Source of the DNA: an uncultured Bacteroidaceae bacterium
GTDB taxonomy: Bacteria > Bacteroidota > Bacteroidia > Bacteroidales > Bacteroidaceae
Direction: 5' to 3'
NCBI GenBank assembly: GCA_934271655.1
Contig: CAKQRW010000052.1
Span: 1 to 19,304, forward strand
Length of the DNA: 19,304 bases
A program made the translations under genes and the position numbers. Position 1 is the first letter of the stretch. The number at the start of each line of letters is the position of its first letter. Of the stretch, positions 14,602 through 19,304 are shown in pieces. Below the pieces are notes generated by a model. That model made no database searches. It saw only the letters and a program-made list of their open reading frames with translations, and was not told the origin of the DNA.

Positions 14602-17067
14602 ATGAATAGAATGAAAAGGACATTGGCCGCCATGGCTGTCATGGCGGTCATCGGCAGCCAGGGGGCTTGGGCTCAGTATGTGGAGCGCAAGTCTGCTGCT
14701 GTCAACGTGAATGCGCCGCTGAGCGCGTTTCGGGATGAGCGGTGCCGCCTGCTTAACTTTGGCTGGCGCTTCGAGCTTGGCAATCCTGAGGGAACGGAAA
14801 GGGCCGATTACGACGACTCTGCATGGCGCACACTTGACTTGCCGCACGACTACCAGTTTGAGCAGCCGTGGGACGAGAAGGAAAACAAGGGACGTGGCTT
14901 CAAGGGAATGTGTGAGGGATGGTACCGTAAGACATTCACGGTGCCAGAGAAGCTCAAGGGGCAGAGGCTTGTGCTTGACTTTGAGGGCGTGATGTATGTG
15001 GCCGACGTGTACGTCAATGGCAAGAAGGTGGCGAGCAATGAATATGGCTACACAGGTTTTGAGGCCGACATATCGAAGGCGGTCAATTATGGCGGAGAGA
15101 ATGTGGTGGCTGTCTATTCCAGCACAGGCCCTGTCAATGGAAGCCGCTGGTATACCGGAGGCGGCATCTACAGGAATGTGTGGCTGAGGGCTGGCAACGC
15201 CACTCGCATAGCCAGACATGGACTTTATGTCACAACAGAAGGTGATGTGGTGAAAGCGCAGGTGCAGGTGGTGGGATGGCAAAAGCATGATGTCACCCTG
15301 CGTACGGCTGTCAGGGATGCTGACGGCAAGGTGGTGGCACAGGCTGTGGCTGGAATGCCTGACCATACCATACAGAACAACACGGAGGTGATGATGCCGG
15401 CGATGAAGGTGGAGTCGCCCAAGATATGGGACATTGACTCGCCCAACCTGTACACCGTAGAGGCTGTGCTCATGGAGAATGGATGTGTGATAGACTCTGT
15501 GTCAGAAAGGTTTGGCTTCCGCACCATCGAGTATGGACCCGACTTTGGCTTCAAGCTCAACGGACGGAAGGTCTTCCTGGCTGGCATAGCCAACCATCAT
15601 GACCTGGGCGCGCTGGGCGTGGCAGCATATCGCTCGGCTGTGGAGAGGCAGCTCAAGATGCTGAAGTCGTTTGGATACAATGCCATACGTTGCTCGCACA
15701 ACCCCTATTCGGAAGACCTCTATGATGTGGCCGACGAGATAGGGCTGCTGGTGGTGGATGAGCTGATAGACAAGTGGTCGAACAAGGAATATTGGGGCGG
15801 CAGAGAACCTTTCATGAACATATGGGCGCCATTGATGCAGGAGTGGGTGAAGAGAGACAGAAACCACCCGTCGGTGGTGCTGTGGAGCCTGGGCAACGAA
15901 CTGCAGACCAATGCCGGATGGTATGGCTACCAGACTGACGACTGGGGAATCACCACATACAGGATCTTTGACCAGATGCTGAAGAGGTATGACAAGACAC
16001 GCCCCACCACTGTGGCCATGTTTCCTGCCAGGGCCGGGGCGCAGCGCAACACTCCCGACTTCAAGACATACCTTGTGCCGCCAGAGTTGGCTTGCGTGAC
16101 AGAGGTGGCATCGTTCAACTATCAATGGGACGCTTACCATGGCTATTATGACTATAAGCCAGACCTGATACTCTTCCAGAGCGAGGCTGTGACCAATCAG
16201 CTGCAGCAACCATATTACGGCATGGACCGCCAGAGAAGCGTGGGCTTGTGCTGGTGGGGAGCCATAGAGTATTGGGGCGAGTCTAATGGCTGGCCTAAGA
16301 AGGGATGGAACTACTCCTTCTTCTCGCACACGCTCCAGCCTTATCCACAGGCCTATCTTATCAAAGCCTGTCTGAGGCCAGAGGATAAACTGGTGAGGAT
16401 AGGTGTGGTCGATGGAAAGGGCGAGAGCCTGGAATGGAACGACATAAAGGTGGGGCAGCAGAGAATATCGCGCAACTGGAATCAGAAGCCTGGCTCGCAT
16501 CCCAATGTCTTCACATACACCAATGCCGATGAGGTGGAGCTCTTCTGTAACGGCCGCTCGCTGGGCGTGCAGAAGAATGACACTACAGAACTGAGCAAAC
16601 GCAACATCATATTGTGGTCTGGAATAGACTATGGCGACAAAGGCGGCAAGCTGGTGGCCGTGGCACGCTCGCGTGGCAAGGAAGTGGCGCGCGACGTGAT
16701 AGAGACATCGGGACCAGCCGTGGCGCTGAAGGTGACGGAAGAGGAACGTCCGTGGAAGGCCGACGGTATGTCGCTGAAGTATCTGAACATCTATGCTGTC
16801 GACGCCAAGGGACGCGTGGTGCCCGACGCTGCCGAGATGGTAAAGGTGGCGGTGACAGGCGAAGCCTCGTTTGTCGCTATGGACAACGGTGACCATTATA
16901 CCAATGAGCTTTTCCTCGATGTCAAGGAGAAAAAGATGATGAACGGCTATATGCAGTGCATATTGCGCAGCACCCGCACAGGGGGAAAAGTGAGGGTGGA
17001 TGTGTCGTCTGATGCTCTGAAGGGAGTCAAACTGGTGATGCAAACTCAGAAGGTAATGGTGAAATAG
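14602..17067 (+). CDS. Periplasmic GH2 beta-galactosidase-like glycoside hydrolase
   Basis: Counted from ATG 14602 the protein has 821 residues. ATG 14611 gives the tidiest signal peptide (MKRTLAAMAVMAVIGSQGAWA, then Gln), and ATG 14569 is also in frame but adds a hydrophobic stretch. Domains in order: a GH2 sugar-binding domain (about 40-205, with LPHDYQFEQPW and GSRWYTGGGIYRNVWL), an Ig-like domain (to about 305), and a TIM barrel (about 310-600). A DUF4982-like segment and a C-terminal Ig-like domain follow. The acid/base Glu433 lies in WSLGNEL and the nucleophile Glu528 in FQSEA. It probably removes terminal beta-linked galactose or a related sugar from glycans in the periplasm. No SusC/SusD pair adjoins it. 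Beta-glucuronidase or another GH2 activity cannot be excluded. Confidence 0.9.
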   Translation: MNRMKRTLAAMAVMAVIGSQGAWAQYVERKSAAVNVNAPLSAFRDERCRLLNFGWRFELGNPEGTERADYDDSAWRTLDLPHDYQFEQPWDEKENKGRGFKGMCEGWYRKTFTVPEKLKGQRLVLDFEGVMYVADVYVNGKKVASNEYGYTGFEADISKAVNYGGENVVAVYSSTGPVNGSRWYTGGGIYRNVWLRAGNATRIARHGLYVTTEGDVVKAQVQVVGWQKHDVTLRTAVRDADGKVVAQAVAGMPDHTIQNNTEVMMPAMKVESPKIWDIDSPNLYTVEAVLMENGCVIDSVSERFGFRTIEYGPDFGFKLNGRKVFLAGIANHHDLGALGVAAYRSAVERQLKMLKSFGYNAIRCSHNPYSEDLYDVADEIGLLVVDELIDKWSNKEYWGGREPFMNIWAPLMQEWVKRDRNHPSVVLWSLGNELQTNAGWYGYQTDDWGITTYRIFDQMLKRYDKTRPTTVAMFPARAGAQRNTPDFKTYLVPPELACVTEVASFNYQWDAYHGYYDYKPDLILFQSEAVTNQLQQPYYGMDRQRSVGLCWWGAIEYWGESNGWPKKGWNYSFFSHTLQPYPQAYLIKACLRPEDKLVRIGVVDGKGESLEWNDIKVGQQRISRNWNQKPGSHPNVFTYTNADEVELFCNGRSLGVQKNDTTELSKRNIILWSGIDYGDKGGKLVAVARSRGKEVARDVIETSGPAVALKVTEEERPWKADGMSLKYLNIYAVDAKGRVVPDAAEMVKVAVTGEASFVAMDNGDHYTNELFLDVKEKKMMNGYMQCILRSTRTGGKVRVDVSSDALKGVKLVMQTQKVMVK

Positions 17068-17103
17068 TGCTATTTTTCTTTTGATAAGCTCACTTTAACG
17101 CTA

Positions 17104-17139
17104 AAAAATCCGGAATCATGATGGTGATTTCGGATTTTT
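17104..17139. terminator. Bidirectional-looking terminator after the GH2 gene
   Basis: AAAAATCCGGAATCA (17104-17118) pairs with TGATTTCGGATTTTT (17125-17139) through one G-T pair, with a 6-base loop. The 3' arm ends in TTTTT. It begins 37 bases after the GH2 stop. Confidence 0.88.
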
Positions 17140-17143
17140 GCTT

Positions 17144-17151
17144 TAACTTTG
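17144..17151 (+). promoter_or_regulatory. -7 promoter box of the phospho-sugar mutase gene
   Basis: TAACTTTG matches the -7 consensus immediately after the terminator. The predicted start near 17157 coincides with the first base of the 23-bp repeat array. No good -33 TTTG is found at the usual spacing, so the call rests on one box. Confidence 0.5.
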
Positions 17152-17156
17152 CCATT

Positions 17157-17317
17157 GGAAAACATGTAAGCTAGTAATAGGAAAACATGTAAGCTAGTAA
17201 TAGGAAAACATGTAAGCCAGTAATAGGAAAACATGTAAGCCAGTAAATGGAAAACATGCAAGCCAGTAAATGGAAAACATGTAAGTCTGTAATAGGAAAA
17301 TACGTAAACCAATAAAT
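17157..17317. repeat. 23-bp tandem repeat, seven units
   Basis: Seven back-to-back 23-base units start at 17157, 17180, 17203, 17226, 17249, 17272 and 17295. The core is GGAAAACATGTAAGC, followed by (T/C)AGTAATA or CAGTAAAT. Units 1 and 2 are identical, and later units diverge toward the downstream gene. There are no spacers. The array ends 14 bases before the ATG of the mutase, so it probably forms most of that mRNA's leader. Confidence 0.95.
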
Positions 17318-17331
17318 ATAATTAAGTCATT

Positions 17332-19068
17332 ATGAATGAGGATTTGATTAAACAGTGCACAGAGGAGGCCAAGAAATGGTTGTCTCCTGCTTTTGACGCC
17401 GACACACAGGCTGAGGTGAAGGCTATGCTTGAGGCTGACGACAAGACAGCTCTTATCGATGCTTTCTACCAGAATCTGGAGTTTGGTACAGGCGGACTGC
17501 GTGGCATCATGGGTGCGGGCACCAACAGGATGAACAAGTATATCGTGGGCATGGCCACACAGGGCTTTGCCAACTACATAAACAAAGCGTTTGCAGGCAA
17601 GAAAGACATCTCAGTAGTTGTGGGACATGACTGCCGCAACAACTCGCGTCTCTTCGCCGAGACAGTGGCTGACATTTTCAGCGCTAATGGCATCAAGGCT
17701 TATCTGTTCGAGAGCCTTCGCCCTACACCAGAGATATCATTCGCCATACGCCAGCTCGGCGCACAGGCCGGTGTGAACATCACAGCAAGCCACAATCCGC
17801 GTGAATACAACGGATACAAGGCTTATTGGGACGACGGCGCACAGGTGCTGGCTCCACATGACACAGGCATCATCGATGAGGTGAACAAGGTGTCTATCGA
17901 CCAGGTGAAGTTTGAGCCAAACAATGACCTCATACAGATTATTGGCGGAGAGATGGACATTGACTACCTGAAGGCTGTTCATGAGGCTCTTATTGACCAG
18001 GATGTCATCAACCGCCAGAAGGACCTCTGCATCGTCTATTCTCCTCTGCACGGCACGGGCCGTGTGATTATCCCTGCAGCTCTGCGCACATGGGGCTTCC
18101 AGAACATCAATGTGGTGAAGGAGCAGATGGTGATAGACGGCAATTTCCCTACAGTGGTGTCGCCTAACCCAGAGAACTCAGAGGCCATGACTCTTGGCAT
18201 GAAGCTTGGCGACCGTCTCAACGCAGACCTCGTGCTGGCTTCCGATCCAGACGCTGACCGTCTGGCTGTGGTGTGCCGTGACCCTAAGGGCGAGTGGTGC
18301 ATCCTGAACGGCAACCAGACAGCTCTGATGCTCTCATACTATATCATAGAGAACAAGAAGAAGCTGGGCCAGCTGAAGGGCAACGAGTTTATGGTGAAGA
18401 CTATTGTGACTACCGAGACTATTGCCGAGATAGCAAAGCGCAACAATGTGGAGATACGTGATGTGTACACAGGTTTCAAGTGGATTGCCCGCGAGATAAA
18501 GCTTGACGAGGGCAAGAAGAAGTATATTGGCGGAGGCGAGGAGAGTTTTGGCTACCTGCCATTCGACAAGGTGCGCGACAAGGATAGCCCAGCGTCTATC
18601 TGCCTGCTCTGCGAGATTGCGGCATGGGCAAAGGACAATGGCATGACTCTCTATGACCTGCTGATGAAGATTTATCTTGATTATGGTTTCGCTTACCAGA
18701 ACGCCATCTCTGTGACTAAGCCTGGCAAGAGCGGCGCTGATGAGATAAAGCAGATGATGGAGGACTTCCGCGCTACGCCTCCTGCACAGCTTGGCGGCAG
18801 TCCAGTAGTATGCGTGAAGGACTACAAGACGCTGAAGCAGACTGAAGGCAGCAAGGTGACTGACATCGTCATGCCTACGACAAGCAACGTGCTTCAGTGG
18901 TTCACAGCCGACGGCACTAAGATATCGGTGCGTCCTTCAGGCACAGAGCCTAAGATCAAGTTCTATGTTGAGGTGAAGGGACACATGGAGTGCCCTAAGT
19001 GCTACCCAGGAGCTGTGGCTGAGGCGCAGGCTAAGGTGGACGCTATCAAGAAGGATCTTGGCCTGTGA
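17332..19068 (+). CDS. Phospho-sugar mutase (phosphoglucomutase/phosphomannomutase, long form)
   Basis: The 578-residue cytoplasmic enzyme interconverts hexose 1- and 6-phosphates, supplying glucose-1-phosphate for glycogen, nucleotide sugars and envelope polysaccharides. All four family sites are visible: the phosphoserine loop TASHNPREYNGYK with Ser153, the metal loop DPDADR (Asp305, Asp307, Asp309), the sugar-binding loop GGEESFG (Glu403, Ser405) and the phosphate-binding loop RPSGTEPKIK from Arg534. FGTGGLRGIMGAGTNRMN near the N-terminus and the length match the PgcA/PGM2-like long form. Specificity between glucose and mannose phosphates cannot be read from sequence; glucose is more likely. 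It has its own probable promoter, a repeat-rich leader and a strong terminator, so it appears to be a single-gene unit. Confidence 0.95.
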   Translation: MNEDLIKQCTEEAKKWLSPAFDADTQAEVKAMLEADDKTALIDAFYQNLEFGTGGLRGIMGAGTNRMNKYIVGMATQGFANYINKAFAGKKDISVVVGHDCRNNSRLFAETVADIFSANGIKAYLFESLRPTPEISFAIRQLGAQAGVNITASHNPREYNGYKAYWDDGAQVLAPHDTGIIDEVNKVSIDQVKFEPNNDLIQIIGGEMDIDYLKAVHEALIDQDVINRQKDLCIVYSPLHGTGRVIIPAALRTWGFQNINVVKEQMVIDGNFPTVVSPNPENSEAMTLGMKLGDRLNADLVLASDPDADRLAVVCRDPKGEWCILNGNQTALMLSYYIIENKKKLGQLKGNEFMVKTIVTTETIAEIAKRNNVEIRDVYTGFKWIAREIKLDEGKKKYIGGGEESFGYLPFDKVRDKDSPASICLLCEIAAWAKDNGMTLYDLLMKIYLDYGFAYQNAISVTKPGKSGADEIKQMMEDFRATPPAQLGGSPVVCVKDYKTLKQTEGSKVTDIVMPTTSNVLQWFTADGTKISVRPSGTEPKIKFYVEVKGHMECPKCYPGAVAEAQAKVDAIKKDLGL

Positions 19069-19141
19069 TGGTGTGGAATGAATAAAGGACAATCATGACT
19101 GTCTTGTCCGCGTGATGGGCGTTCATAATTGGAAAAAATAG

Positions 19142-19190
19142 AAAGAGGAGAGCGAGCTGGCTGAGTGCCGGGTCGCTCTCCTCTTTATAT
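19142..19190 (+). terminator. Rho-independent terminator after the phospho-sugar mutase gene
   Basis: AAAGAGGAGAGCGA (19142-19155) pairs perfectly with TCGCTCTCCTCTTT (19173-19186), with a 17-base loop and a short T-rich end. It begins 73 bases after the stop codon. Confidence 0.88.
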
Positions 19191-19220
19191 GTGTGCATGA
19201 GATGGATGCTGTGCCGCCTT

Positions 19221-19257
19221 GGAAAGTCGGTAACCATCCGAAAATAGCCGACTTTCC
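19221..19257. promoter_or_regulatory. Inverted repeat GGAAAGTCGG/CCGACTTTCC, possible operator
   Basis: A perfect 10-base inverted repeat (19221-19230 and 19248-19257) with a 17-base gap lies just upstream of a -7 box at 19276. It comes after the terminator of the previous gene, so a regulatory site is plausible. It could also be a terminator-like hairpin. Confidence 0.45.
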
Positions 19258-19275
19258 CACCACATTTGAATTGCA

Positions 19276-19283
19276 TAACTTTG
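19276..19283 (+). promoter_or_regulatory. -7 promoter box for a gene at the right edge
   Basis: TAACTTTG matches the consensus and lies 13 bases before an ATG at 19297. A TTTG at 19265-19268 is too close to serve as the -33 element. Confidence 0.5.
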
Positions 19284-19296
19284 CAGCAAAAAAGTC

Positions 19297-19304
19297 ATGT
19301 TCAA
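19297..19304 (+). CDS. Possible start of the next gene, cut by the window edge
   Basis: An ATG at 19297 (Met, Phe, then the window ends) follows a -7 box at the expected short distance for this group. Too little is present to identify anything. Confidence 0.25.

Noticed and set aside
15502..17043. 513-residue minus-strand frame opposite the GH2 gene
   Set aside because: It is a shadow of a strongly supported enzyme with both catalytic glutamates. It is histidine- and leucine-rich without any family signature. The same holds for minus frames at 12667-13557 and 4750-5463.
17070..17312. Minus-strand frame of 80 residues rich in repeated YMFS/LTCF segments
   Set aside because: It is a translation of the seven 23-bp repeats, whose period is not a multiple of three. 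It has no promoter and runs into a terminator hairpin.

Overview
The window looks like a chromosome segment of a Bacteroidales bacterium, most probably from the Prevotella group. Supporting signs are -7 promoter boxes of the Bacteroidetes form TAnnTTTG upstream of several genes, few Shine-Dalgarno sequences, periplasmic glycoside hydrolases (GH2 and a GHL10/YngK-like enzyme), OmpA-type and small outer-membrane barrels, a short CstA and a long-form phospho-sugar mutase. The genus cannot be fixed from the sequence alone.

Positions 1-4220 are accessory DNA, visibly more AT-rich and with different codon use from the rest. The region holds a tight same-strand cluster: the end of an unidentified gene (to 306), a MotA/TolQ/ExbB-type channel subunit with a long coiled-coil tail (309-1919), a MotB/OmpA-type subunit with the conserved membrane aspartate (1932-2720) and a DUF4357 protein (2717-3424). 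It closes with a hairpin terminator. The first two proteins have the architecture of ZorA and ZorB, the ion-driven motor of Zorya anti-phage systems. The DUF4357 partner is not one of the effectors I know for that family, so this is the best candidate here for an undescribed system. The 5' part of the operon lies outside the window. After the operon come about 740 bases without a gene, carrying a 22-bp tandem repeat, an 11-bp tandem repeat with an inverted copy, and a 30-base alternating purine-pyrimidine tract. The region ends at the 3' end of a minus-strand tRNA-Arg(CCG), a typical island integration point.

Positions 4450-19304 are ordinary chromosome. In order: an OmpA-like outer-membrane protein translationally coupled to an ATP-grasp-like protein; a possible small mobile-element remnant; a secreted GHL10 glycosidase (minus strand) divergent from cstA across a compact double promoter; a 59-residue two-helix membrane protein; a small barrel protein; nadC (NAD synthesis); a secreted C69 peptidase; a GH2 beta-galactosidase-like enzyme behind a leader with a duplicated start region; and a phospho-sugar mutase whose probable mRNA leader consists of seven 23-bp tandem repeats. 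Four strong terminators and one gene-end hairpin separate the units. A further promoter-like sequence and the first bases of another gene lie at the right edge.
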